NCBI GenBank assembly: GCA_030704615.1
Contig: CM060732.1
Coordinates: 65,885,053-65,949,052, forward strand
Length of the DNA: 64,000 nt
From: Takakia lepidozioides
Lineage: Eukaryota > Streptophyta > Takakiopsida > Takakiales > Takakiaceae
Direction: 5' to 3'
In this document: positions 1 to 9,480 of the stretch, in pieces
Position numbering within the stretch: the first letter of the stretch is position 1
How the letters are laid out: every line of letters starts with the position of its first letter
The notes under the pieces: generated by a model
Databases searched by the model: none
What the model saw: only the letters and a program-made list of their open reading frames with translations
What the model was told of the DNA's origin: nothing
Made by a program: the position numbers and the translations under genes

Positions 1-516
1 TCGGGGGTTCACAACCAGAGCGAGTGGGAGGGTATCGCTGAAAATCCATTTAAGCCAGGGGCAGCTCCTTCGCGGACGGACACTTTCATTTGCAAATTTT
101 GGAAGCTTGTCCCATCCTGCTTGACGGTGTGTGGTGCAAGAATGTACTACGTGGTGCACCGTTTGAAGACTGTGACTCGAGCTTGTGTGCATTTCGGTTT
201 TCATAACCATCCAGTCTCAAAGGGCGATTATAGGGAAAGTCTTGAGACAGTGTCGAGGTTGATTAAACAAGAGTACGAGAGCAACCCATCCGCAACCACA
301 TCTGCAATTGCTCTTGCCGCAAGCAAGAGCTTCTTGGATAGCCATATTTTCTGTGCAGTGGATTCTGTGGGAAGTAAATTTGATGGACCAGCATTGGACA
401 TTGTCATGGATCATTTTCCAACATTGAGTTCACCCAACATTCGTCATCAAGTGAATGCATTGAGAATGCGCTCTAGAAATAGAGGCTACATTGACAACAT
501 TCTGGAATTGAAATGA
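1..516 (+). pseudogene. Mutator-like transposase relic, N-terminal part, open at the window edge
   Basis: The frame is open from base 1 to a stop at 514-516 (171 residues), so its start lies outside the window. It holds a cysteine pair (FICKFWKLVPSC), a further CG and CVHF, and then FGFHNHPV. This spacing resembles the FLYWCH/WRKY-GCM1-type zinc fingers at the N-terminus of plant Mutator-like (MULE/FAR1) proteins. A helical segment rich in Ser, Ala and Thr follows (about residues 85-115). Coding-like pieces downstream in shifted frames agree with a transposase that has lost its frame. I infer the family from the motif order and have no alignment. It could instead be a domesticated FAR1-like gene, but the later frameshifts argue against that. 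Confidence 0.45.
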
Positions 517-1679
517 ATGAGCAAGTATGACTAAATACAGGACAGTGTGTTTCCAGGGCAAGGAGCGACAAAATTATATCTTTTCAAAATGTCCACAACC
601 AGGGAGGGCAGTGGGGTAAGCCTCGTCAGGCGGATGCAGAAGAGTGGTGACCTTGTTCCGATTCGTATAGGGCAGACCGTGATAACTTCTCCACGCCTCG
701 TGTCCCTCTGCATGAGAGATATATATCCGGACCATCCCTTCTTGAGGAACCTGCGACAGGAGGGCAGACTCCAACATATAACAACCCCATTGCAATGGTG
801 CAAGAGATAAATTTGCTCCCTGATATTGTAGAGTCCATGTGCCCCGACCACATTTGGCACATAGAGCGCACAACTGCAAGGTCTCGTGTCAAATGTACGG
901 TGATCAGGGCAACCAATTCTGAGAAATGCACTTCTTTCCATATCTAGAGGTGGTGCCCGATTCCAACTCCAACTTTCACTGGTTTGATGCACCCGTATGG
1001 GTAGCCAGAAGCCAAGAACCACAAGTTCTGGTTCTATGCAGACGATTGTGGGAGATGTGTGCATGGAACTGTGCGACCTTCCGTGGTGATGAAGCCAAGT
1101 CCACCAACTGTTTGGCCCGTGAAGTTGGGAACAAATCTCACAAATCAAGAGATTGCAATGCTGGAAGAGGCAGGGTTTTCCCTTGCAAGACAACCCCGTT
1201 GTGCGTGCATCTGCTTCCAGTTCTGGGAGTACAAAGGTCCTTCCGATAGATGCTCATTTGTGACCAACAAAACGAAATGGAAAACTTGTTCGGCGTTTCC
1301 CTCCAACTGCAGAACACTTTGGCAAGGTGGAGTCCGCTAGAATGCTCCAAGCTCATGTTTCCAGCACGACGGAGGTGCCCGATCCTGGGTATGGTCGGAT
1401 GTACACAATGATCACCTCGACATCTATTGTTCACGATAGGGCGTACGACATCATCGTTTCCAATTTCCTTGCACCTGTCCTGATTTTGTTGGGATGCTAT
1501 CAACCAGTTTGGGCAAGAGAGGTAAATTCGTACCCTGCAAACATGTGTACTTCATCTTCGTGAAGATGATGGTTTGTGATCCCAAACATGACAACTTCAT
1601 TCACCAGGCGACAATGAGTTTCAACGAGATCAATACTCTATTGCAACGGGATACAAGCACATAGGTAGATGACTTGCTG
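517..1679 (+). pseudogene. Continuation of the decayed MULE-like transposase, ending in a SWIM-type zinc finger
   Basis: Coding traces occur in several frames. Around 1120-1190 there is LTNQEIAMLEEAGFSLA, like the helical linker region of FAR1/MULE proteins. Around 1515-1664 a frame reads GKFVPCKHVYFIFVKMM and stops at 1662-1664; PCKHV followed by hydrophobic residues is the second half of a SWIM zinc finger, which many MULE transposases carry after the catalytic core. No frame stays open across the region, and I could not find the DDE catalytic core. Order and strand match the relic at 1-516, so I treat both as one broken element. Confidence 0.4.
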
Positions 1680-1777
1680 TTTATGGAATGTGGTGAAAGT
1701 TCAATCCGATATCGCAAATCTGAATTCAGGTTGGTTTCGACTGTGAGTATGCAAAAGGTACAACCATGATGTGTACA

Positions 1778-1805
1778 CTACAACAGATCCCGGCTTTAAC
1801 ATCTG
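1778..1805. repeat. Left arm of a 28-bp inverted repeat (partner 6615-6642)
   Basis: The segment from CTACAACAGATCCCGG to ACATCTG is the reverse complement of 6615-6642 with one mismatch in 28. Weaker similarity continues on both sides, for example GAAGTCGTATATGCC at 1873-1887. The two arms bracket about 4.8 kb containing the SEC13, PPR and OSB fragments. Confidence 0.6.
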
Positions 1806-2194
1806 CCACATTTGCCCAGTCGTAGCATATATGTCTACAAAATGCAAGGGGACAGTCCTGGTTGCCATTTGTGACCACCAGAAGTCGTATATGCCACCTT
1901 ATACCTCCGCCACGTCAGGATCTTCGGTCAAACACGTTTGACCAGATAGGGGAAGATGGTAGATACGACTAGGAGTCATGGCCAAAACTGCAACAGGATG
2001 ACGTGGGCATGGGAATGTATGACTGCCAGTATTCACGACTGCACGTGGCGATTGTCGGTTGCCCAAGGAGTGTCTACGTGGACGATGCAAACATAAATGG
2101 ATGAAACAGATGCATGATGTGATTGCAAATGACGACGTGTCAACATATCATTGCTCGCGGGCACTAAGCCACACCCTGTGAATGAATGGATGAA
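1806..2194. other. Non-coding repeat-like sequence
   Basis: No coding region is recognisable. Short motifs such as GTCGTATATGCC and CACGT are shared with 6000-6550, so this is probably part of the same dispersed repeat family as the inverted-repeat arms. Confidence 0.35.
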
Positions 2195-2262
2195 TGAATG
2201 ATTAGGATGAATTAGGATGAGTGAACTAGGATGAATTAGGATGAATTAGGATGAATGTGCTC
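2195..2262. repeat. Decamer-type microsatellite (GATGAATTAG-like units)
   Basis: Imperfect tandem copies of AGGATGAATT/GATGAATTAG run through this stretch and grade into GAATGGAT-type repeats. Confidence 0.7.
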
Positions 2263-2409
2263 GAATTTAGGGTTGCTAGGTCGCAGTGTTAAGTATGAGG
2301 ATAATAATTAGTAAAAACATTTAACTACTGTTTCACCGACCCAGCAGATTAACAGTAAACTAATCGACTGCTGGTTAAGGTTAGTGAACAAAACGACTCT
2401 ATTATCTCA

Positions 2410-2592
2410 CCAAATGATACACAAACGCCTTGCTGGCAACTATTGGGATGAACATATCAAACATAACTTTTGTGCACTAGATGAACGTATGAACGAATGA
2501 TACAACAAACGCCTTGTTGGCAACTATTGGATGAACATAGGAACAAATAATAATGCAAACGCTGAGCTGGCAGTATTGGATGAACTGACAGT
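2410..2592. repeat. Short tandem repeat, about three diverged copies
   Basis: A block reading AAACGCCTTGCTGGCAACTA, then TTGG and ATGAACATA, occurs near 2420. It recurs near 2505 with few changes and more weakly near 2552, with spacings of about 85 and 48 bp. Confidence 0.6.
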
Positions 2593-2763
2593 GAAACTCA
2601 TTTAAAGATTCATTTTGGATGAATGGATGAAATTAAAATGGCCAAAAAATGGAAAAACAAATGAATGGATGTATTGATGGAAAACCCAAAATCCATCCAT
2701 CCAGTCATGAGTAGAGGGGACTTAGCGTTTTTTTGTCTCCCCTGCCATCTGTTTGTCTTCTTT

Positions 2764-2905
2764 GTGTCGAGTTTGATCGTGAGAGACGACAAACAGGACG
2801 GAGCTGTGTTTGCTTTCTTTTAGTGTCGAGTCTGATCATGAGAGACGTCGATCAGGGCGGAGCTATGTTTGTTTTGTTTTAGTGTCGAGTCTGATCATGA
2901 GAGAC
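2764..2905. repeat. 59-bp tandem repeat, 2.4 copies, just upstream of the SEC13 fragment
   Basis: GTGTCGAGTYTGATCRTGAG starts at 2764, 2823 and 2882, a period of 59 bp. The remainder of each unit (AGAGACG, GGACGGAGCT, TGTTTG) is also conserved. The third copy runs into the SEC13-like coding fragment. Confidence 0.75.
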
Positions 2906-2938
2906 GACGAGCGGAGTTGGTGGGATAGGGGGCGGACA

Positions 2939-3046
2939 GGGACTCAAACCCTAGAATCGGGGCATGAAGATGTGGTGCACGATGTGGCCATCGACTACTA
3001 TGGGAAGCGGCTGGCCACCTTCACGATGGACAACCGCAATTGCAAG
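2939..3046 (+). pseudogene. SEC13: Captured first-exon fragment of SEC13 (WD40 repeat 1)
   Basis: Thirty-six codons read like the N-terminus of plant SEC13, the COPII coat and nuclear-pore WD40 protein: TQTLESGHEDVVHDVAIDYY is followed by GKRLATFTMDNRNCK. The GHxDxVHDV and DYYGKR residues are the diagnostic part of the first blade. The fragment ends at AAG followed by GT (3047-3048), where an exon donor is expected, but no further WD40 repeats follow; PPR sequence starts within about 50 bp. The serines that usually follow LAT are changed (FTMDNRN). I read it as a piece of a SEC13 gene carried into the PPR cluster at the DNA level, intron edge included. Confidence 0.7.
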
Positions 3047-3048
3047 GT

Positions 3049-3984
3049 GTGGTTTTTTCTCAATGTACGATGTGAAGAAGTTTGTCCATCTTGCAACAAA
3101 AAGGCTTAAAGCCAAATGCGCTTGCGACCTATGAGCAAATTATTGAGCAAGGGGTATTGCCCGTCAAAGTCATGTTCATTTGCGTTCTCAATGCATGTGC
3201 GAGCCTGGCAACCCTGGAAAAGGGCAAAGAGGTCCATGCTGCGATTGATGTTGGAACAGAGTCATATTTGAATTTGGAGAATACTCTCGTTGATATGTAT
3301 GCCAAATGTGGGGCTGCAGCTGGCAGGTGGGGTGATCCCACAGAGGCGAGAGCAATGATGAAGGACAAAGGTGTCAGAAAGGAGGTAGGGCACAACTGCA
3401 TTGAGGTTGACAATCGGGTGCATAATTTTACTGTGAATCGAGTGAATCTGATGCAAAGAGAAGGTGTGAAGGTAGATAAGGTCATTTTCTTATGCATCTT
3501 GAATGCATGTTCCAGCCCATTGTTGATAGAGCAAGGCAAGCAGCTCCACGAGGGCATCATTAGAGCTGGATTTTAGTCAAATATCAGTATGGGGAACGCC
3601 CTCGTCAGCATGTATTGCAAATGCGGGGGTGTGGAAGATGCACGGGAAGTGTTTGCAAAATTGCCCAAGCGCGATGTGATCTCATGGAATGGGATGATGG
3701 CTGGATTAGCTCAGCCAGGTCATGCACAAGAGGCACTTGAACTATTGACAGTGCAGCAAAAGGATTCTACTGAGAAAATTTGCCCTTTACATACCGGAGT
3801 GGCTGAGCCTGAACAGGAACTACAAACCCTACATGTGATGATAGTTGGACTCGACAAGACTGCCAAGGCTGCTGATGAGAGGGCAGCTCCTCATGTGGGT
3901 AGTGCAATAGTAGTTAATGCCAGAATTTTGGTGCTTCAAGGACTGCCCCCAATCACACCTGAAAGCTGTTGGAGAACAACTTGA
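3049..3984 (+). pseudogene. PPR-E+ pseudogene with scrambled motif order
   Basis: Pentatricopeptide (PLS-class) motifs are plain: EKGKEVHAAI, NTLVDMYAKCG, GNALVSMYCKCG and RDVISWNGMMAG. Between two PPR blocks lies an E/E+ segment (AAGRWGDPTEARAMMKD, CIEVDNRVHNFTV). In PLS proteins E/E+ follows the last PPR motif, so here it has been inserted by recombination. A stop at 3574-3576 interrupts the frame between HEGIIRAGF and the next helix. The end (3740-3984) diverges from PPR. An intact family member would be an organellar RNA-binding or C-to-U editing factor; this copy cannot be functional. Confidence 0.75.
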
Positions 3985-5010
3985 TCTTTTGGCGGCTGAC
4001 TTAACTGAGTTCAAACGGGAACAATGCAGCTCACAGCAGCAGGTAGCAGAGCTGGTCATGGGCAAAGAGGTGCATGGGGATATCATCAAAGCTGGAATTG
4101 TACCAAACGTCATTCTGAACACTGCCCTGGCAGCTCTGGAAAAGGGGAAAGAGGTCCATGGCGACATCTTCAGAGCTGGAATTGTACCAGATTTCATTTT
4201 GAGCAACACCCTGGTGGACATGTTTGCAAAATGTGGGTGCATCTAGGATGCAAAGGGAGTGTTCAACACTATGGCTGAACAAGATGTGGCGTCGTGCAAG
4301 CCTGGCAGCCCTAGAGAAGGGCAAAGAGGTGCATGGGGATATCGTCAAAACTGGAAAGTACCAAATGTCTCTAAACACTGCCCTGGCAGCTCTGGAAAAG
4401 GGGAAAGAGGTCCATGGCGACATCTTCAGAGCTGGAATTGTACCAGATGTCATTCTGAACAATACCCTGGTGGATATGATTGCAAAATGTGGGTGCATCT
4501 AGGATGCAAAGGGAGTGTTCGACACTATGGCAGATGTGGTGTCGTGGAGTGCGATGCTTGCAGGGTATGCACAACAGGGACGTGGGATGGAGGCTTTGTA
4601 GACCTATGAGCAAATGATTGGGGAAGCACATCATGTTTGTGTGCATTTGCAATGCTTGTGCAAGCCTGGCAGCCCTAGAGAAGGGCAAAGAGGTGCATGG
4701 GGATATCATCAAAGCTGGAATTGTACCAAACGTCATTCTAAACACTACCCTAGCAGCTCTAGAAAAGAGGAAAGAGGTGCATGGCGACATCTTCAGAGCT
4801 GGAATTGTACCAGATGTCATTCTGAACAATACCCTGGTGGACATGTTTGCAAAATGTGGGTGTATCTAGGATGCAAAGGGAGTGTTCAACACTATGGCTG
4901 AACAAGATGTGCTGTCGTGCAAGCCTGGCAGCCCTAGAGAAGGGCAAAGAGGTGCATGGGGATATCGTCAAAGCTGGAATTGTACCAAATGTCAATCTGA
5001 ACATTGCATG
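3985..5010 (+). pseudogene. Tandemly amplified PPR fragments, all frames broken
   Basis: A block encoding GKEVHGDIIKAGIVPNVILN, then ALEKGKEVHGDIFRAGIVPD, then NTLVDMFAKCGCI is present at about 4060-4260, 4320-4510 and 4680-4880, with a partial copy at 4930-5005. Each full block ends at the same in-frame TAG (GGGTGCATC-TAG or GGGTGTATC-TAG). The repeats are nearly identical, so the amplification happened after the nonsense mutation and is fairly recent. Helix pairs are missing between motifs, so the units are deletion derivatives of a P-L-S triplet. No intact product can be made. Confidence 0.8.
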
Positions 5011-5370
5011 AATCGTGTTTGCTGCATGAATTCTAGGCTGTCATTGTCAGTTGCTAGCAACAAGGCAAAGATGTATGCATAATTTGTGCAGAGGCATGGA
5101 TAGCTGAAGGAGCACGGATGGAGTGTGGGTCCAGATTCATCCAAGAGGGCCGGATTTCAAGCCACAGGATAGCTATAAGAAACCTGCATGGGTAGATGGT
5201 CAACTGGAAGCCGCAGCAACATCGGCACGATTGATAAAATCAAGCACAACTCATGAAGGCACCTTCTTCAACATGTTTCACCCTCCAAAAACAGTAACAG
5301 AGATGAGGAGAAGCTGTGGAATGAATATTTTTCTGACCCCAGTCAATGGTGGGACAACCGAGGCAAAAAG
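5011..5370 (+). pseudogene. OSB-like fragment 1 (possible OB-fold trace and PDF motif)
   Basis: At 5305-5370 one frame reads EEKLWNEYFSDPSQWWDNRG and ends KK before GTGTATG, a donor-like site. This is the first half of the PDF motif found only in plant organellar single-stranded-DNA-binding (OSB) proteins, and it is split at the same place as in the OSB gene at 41706-44304. Upstream traces (AWIAEGARMECGSRFIQ, and later YKKPAWVDGQLEAAA) look like the end of an OB-fold and a linker, but with stops and shifted frames. Right after the donor-like site the sequence turns into PPR (PDVILN). Confidence 0.6.
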
Positions 5371-5560
5371 GTGTATGTCGTCAATTACCAGATGTCATTC
5401 TGAATACTTCCCTGGTGGACATGTATGCCAAATGTGGGTGCATCGAGGAAGTAAAGGAGTGTTCAACACTATGGCTGAATGAGATGTGGTGTCGTGGAGT
5501 GCGATGCTTGCAGCCACCGCGCTACCTGTTACAAGACAACTTCCAAACCTCCAATCCTTG
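5371..5560 (+). pseudogene. PPR fragment fused directly behind the OSB fragment
   Basis: The sequence encodes LPDVILNTSLVDMYAKCGCI and then a frameshifted VFNTMAERDVVSWSAMLA-like stretch. The OSB-to-PPR junction is nearly the same as the one at 8805-8825, so both descend from one rearranged ancestor. Confidence 0.65.
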
Positions 5561-6000
5561 ACTGCCAGAATGGGGTAAGGGTTCCCTACCTGCAATTTTC
5601 CATTTTGCACACATCAAGTTTGTGTAATGGTGCTTAGACATTCTTAGCGATGTTAGTTAGTTTCACATATGTCAATGTTGTTGTTGTTATATTGCCTGAA
5701 AGCTTGCTCATGTATCTTCTGCCGTTTTTGGGCTGGATGGCAGTTGAAGGTGGGTGACCAAGTCCGGCCAAGCCAGTGTATGCATCTTCTGCTCAGGCAT
5801 TTGGAAGTCTACTAGACTTTGCAGCTTTGTGCATTTCTGTAGCAGAGGATTAGATTATGAAACGGATCTCTGAACATTAAGTCACGTTGTATTTGAATCG
5901 ATGTTCCAATTTCAAATGTGCTTTCATGTTTCAATGGTGTATGCTTTCAATGGTGCTTTCATGTTTCAATGCTACGGTCGTGTACATGACTACTTCCCAT
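5561..6000. other. No gene seen
   Basis: AT-rich spacer with short duplicated phrases (TTTCAATGGTG, GCTTTCATGTTTCAATG at 5917-5970). I see no coding or structured element. Confidence 0.4.
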
Positions 6001-6550
6001 CCACAGAGCCTCCGCCACGTGCCACTTTCACCCCTCGTGTTTGTCCATACTCGTGCCACGTGCAGTATCCAGAGTGCGCCATGGAAGTCATATGTTCCAG
6101 TCATAACAACCACCCCACCCCCATCCTGCATAATTTGACTCCACGTGTGGACTTGGGATTAAACGTCCGAAGTCATATATGCCAGTCACGAAAGACCCTC
6201 CCGCTCCATATTGTGTGCTACATGTCATGTCCAGTCTAATCCACGTGTTGTCCTGGGGTTAATCTGCGGAAGTCACCCTGTCATGCCACGTGTCGTTCCT
6301 GGTATTCTCCACGTGCTGTCCTAGGGTTAATCCGCGGAAGTCGTATATGCCAGTCGTGAAGACCCTGTCGCCTTCCCTTTGACGTGACACGTGGCATATC
6401 CCTTCCGTTCCACGTGAAGCTGACATGGATTCGCAGTCATTTACTATGGTCCTATCAATGACTATAATTAGGCGTCCCCGTTTCCACATCAATAGTGAGC
6501 TCCATGACTGGCAGATACGACTCAATGGCGCTTACGACTCATTTGTCACA
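6001..6550. repeat. CACGTG-rich dispersed repeat block
   Basis: Eight CACGTG palindromes occur at 6016, 6057, 6142, 6242, 6287, 6310, 6388 and 6411. Three related units read TCCACGTG, then GGGTTAATCYGCGGAAGTC, and some continue GTATATGCCAGTC. The units point to a degenerate tandem repeat or the end of a mobile element rather than a promoter, since no gene starts nearby. Confidence 0.6.
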
Positions 6551-6614
6551 ACTGACTAGGTTTATCTGACTGGGCAGTCATGCAGTCATAAAGGCTGATA
6601 TGACTGGAAAATAA

Positions 6615-6642
6615 CAGATGTAAAAGCCGGGATCTGTTGTAG
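6615..6642. repeat. Right arm of a 28-bp inverted repeat (partner 1778-1805)
   Basis: Reverse complement of 1778-1805 with one mismatch. It may mark the ends of a composite or captured segment. Confidence 0.6.
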
Positions 6643-7261
6643 TGGTAATGTGTAGTTGGAACATTGTCACTACCAAACATTTCAATTCAATAGCAGCATT
6701 CGTGAGGTTGTTGAATGATATGGCAGACCTTCTCCCTCCATTATGGTTCCAATTGTGTAATATATGTGCTATCTTTTGCAATTTTATGGAGCTCATGCAT
6801 CATTGGTCCTGTGGGTGTCTACATGTGCTTCTTTCCAATGTTATCCGAATTGTCAATGTTATTTGGGGAGAGTTAGGGTGTCCCTATGTCGTCATGTACG
6901 CCACTGAATTTGTGAGGTTAGTTTGTCGTCCTAGTAATTGTTAAATTGTCAAAATTACAGCATTAATTTCACTTATTCTGGACTGGACGCCGCAGTTGTG
7001 GGCTTATCTCCCAATTCGGATGTTCCATGGTAGTTTTCATGTTATTCACCAAACTATTGCCCAACATATCCCACGGTCATAGGACCCTCGGGAATAGGCT
7101 CTTTATGTTTTCGCTGACGTGGCGGATGCTGATGTGGCGCCACATCAGCACACCCAACTCCATGTCAGCTTGCCGACATTAGGCTCATGCCACGTCACCA
7201 ATCTGTGAGCGTACGCTCACGCGCAAGGCTCACGCCGTTGCGTCGTTGTTATGCAGGGATG
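6643..7261. other. Spacer with a perfect 22-bp palindrome at 7128-7149
   Basis: No gene is recognisable. At 7128-7149 the half GCTGATGTGGC is followed exactly by its reverse complement. The surrounding text is rich in GATGTGGC/CCACATCAGC and GCTCACG words, as in the ends of decayed DNA transposons. Confidence 0.45.
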
Positions 7262-7600
7262 CTAACTCTCTTTCTCAAAAAGATGCAGAGAGGAAAGGGA
7301 GATTGTCAATGCCCAATGTGAGGGTGGCCTGAAGACAATATCCATTTTCTGCTACAATGTCCGGGGATATTCTCATCAGGCTGAGCCTGACCTCTCTGAA
7401 CTTGTTTCCAGTCTGTGACATGGGAGAGGCCATCATGGATGACCTCAAGGGTTTACCCACCCTCGGCACTAGACTGAAAATTGAACTCAGGGGCAACCTG
7501 AAGACACATGGATAGCATTGTGGCCGTGCCCCCAGTCTGGGCGGAACAAGAGCAAACCTTTGTGAGGGGCTCACTCCAGTAGCAATATCCATCAACATGA
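7262..7600 (+). mobile_element. LINE fragment with zf-RVT motif, rearranged
   Basis: A frame reads QRGKGDCQCPM, stop, then PEDNIHFLLQCPG, matching the zf-RVT cysteine/histidine domain at the end of LINE ORF2 and closely matching the copy on the minus strand at 38879-39061. A second conserved block (GTTTCCAGTCTGTGACATGG onward, 7408-7497) follows the zf-RVT here but precedes it in the other copy, so this copy is internally rearranged. Confidence 0.6.
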
Positions 7601-8317
7601 CTCGAATATTTCATTTATGAAGTCCAGCCTTGAGATCCTACTAATGAATGAAGAAAGAAAAAAGGTGGGTCTCTTTTGACCATATTCATGAAAGCTCACA
7701 GAACAAACTACCTTCGATTTCGAAGAGAAATACCCATATCCGCATCAGCACTTTTTATGAAGACACATTTTGTTCAAAACCGTATAATATTTGTCACTGA
7801 GTTTATGTAGACAACTATTTTTTTTAAAGAATGTATCTTCGAATATACGATCGTTATCTATTAGATAAAATGCTAATGTCCACCGTAAACAATAAAAACT
7901 TGGGCACATATATAACTTCAAATAATATGGAAAAACAAAATGTTAATGCGGAGAGGCAGACAAAATAAACGATTTGAAATTTACACCAATTGCAAATAAA
8001 GATGAAAAAGATATCATATAAACAACATTCATAATCCAAATCCAAATCTGCTTGTTGTATCAAAATGAGCCACAATCATTACACCGTCAAATGAATCTTG
8101 AAATGAAATACAGAGGAAAAATACAAAAAAAAAACAAAAAACAAAAAAAGGGTTCCACTCCCCCTTACTTCTTGGGCATAGATAGAGGTAGCTGCATCAA
8201 ACAATGAAATACAGAGATGTGACATACATAGATGTAAGACCATGGGATGACCCACCCTTTTTGTACCAATTGGAGTGATTTTGACAAGTTACAGTAGGTA
8301 GGGTTGGAGTGTTTGTT
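7601..8317. other. AT-rich spacer, no gene seen
   Basis: Includes A-rich tracts around 8110-8150. At 8240-8265 the words GGGATGACCCACCCTTTTT recur at 13751-13775, on the far side of the second PPR cluster. Confidence 0.4.
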
Positions 8318-8804
8318 GGAAGAACTTTGCGCCGTCAGTGTCAGCTGCTAGCAGCAAGGTTGAGGATGTATTCACGATATGTACACAGGCATGGATAGCT
8401 GAAGGAGCAATGATCGAGTGTGGGTCCAGATTCATCCAAAAGGGCCGGATTTCAAGCTCCAGATTACCTATGATTTCCTGTGGAAGGATAGCTACAAGTA
8501 ATAGATGGTCAACTGGAAGCCGCAGCAGCAGCGACACAATGGATAAAATCAGGCACTGCTAATGAAGGCACCTTCTTCAACACATTTCACCCTGTTTTTC
8601 CCTCTTATCAGAATCGGCCCTAAATTTCCATGTTGAATTCTGCAAGTTAGTTGGTTGAGTGAATCTTGTTTGGAGTGACTTTGACATGATACTGCCAATG
8701 TGACAACAAGATAGTATCCAAAAACAGGTAACATAGATGAGGAAAAGTTGTGGAATGAATACTTTTCTGACACCAGTCAATGGTGGGACAACCGAGGCAA
8801 AAAG
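8318..8804 (+). pseudogene. OSB-like fragment 2
   Basis: Nucleotide-level sister of the fragment at 5011-5370. At 8736-8804 a frame reads DEEKLWNEYFSDTSQWWDNR and ends GKK before GTGAATG, the PDF first half with the same donor-like boundary. Upstream, VFTICTQAWIAEGAMIEC and GSRFIQKGRI keep one open frame (8338-8562) that may be the C-terminal half of an OB-fold (AW, AE, GSR and GRI spaced as in SSB proteins). An in-frame stop replaces part of the YKKPA linker, and about 140 bp of extra sequence separates the two parts. Confidence 0.6.
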
Positions 8805-9480
8805 GTGAATGTCTGTCAGATTACCAGATGTGATTCTGAACACTGCCTTGGTGGACATGTATGCCAAATGTGGGAGTATCGAGGATGGCAAGGGAGCGTT
8901 CAACACTATGGCTGAACGAGATGTGGTGTTGTGGAGCGCGGTGCTTGCAGGGTATGCACAGCAGGGACGAGAGATGGAGGCGGGATGGAGGCTTTGGAGA
9001 CCTATGCGCAATCGATGGGGGAAGGGGTGAAGCCTGACCACATCACGTTTGTGTGCAAGCCTGGCACCCTGGAAAAGGGCAAGAGGTGCATGGTTGCATC
9101 ACCAAATCTGCGAAGGGAGGGTTCGACACTATGGCCAAATGTGATGTGGTGTCGTGGAACACGATGCTTGCAGGGTATGCACAGCAGGGGCCCGGGAGGA
9201 GGCTTTGGATACCTATGAGCAAATGATATTACATGTATGCCAATCAGGGAGTATGAAGGATGCGCATCAAGTGTTTAATAAAATGGGTCAACGGGATGTG
9301 GTCTCATGGAACACCATGATTGCAGGATATGCCCAGAATGGGTGTGGTAGGCAGGCTTTGGAGATCTATGAGAAGATGCAACGGGAAGGGGTGACACCCA
9401 ACAGGGCCACGTTCCTCTGTGTGTTTGAACGCCTGTACAAGCCTAGGAGCCTTGAAAAAAGGCAAAGAGGTCCTTGTTAA
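8805..9480 (+). pseudogene. PPR fragments behind OSB fragment 2
   Basis: PPR L/S-type motifs are readable across at least three frames: PDVILNTALVDMYAKCGSI, FNTMAERDVVLWSAVLAGYA, KMGQRDVVSWNTMIAGYAQN and QALEIYEKMQREGVTPNRAT. Frameshifts near 9030, 9110, 9200 and 9430 break the protein. The start joins OSB sequence as in the copy at 5371. Confidence 0.75.

Noticed and set aside
531-1193. A 220-codon minus-strand frame
   Set aside because: Antisense to the MULE-like relic and without motifs.
7128-7149. The 22-bp palindrome as a Rho-independent terminator or operator
   Set aside because: Wrong domain of life, no T run, and no gene next to it; more likely part of a decayed transposon end.
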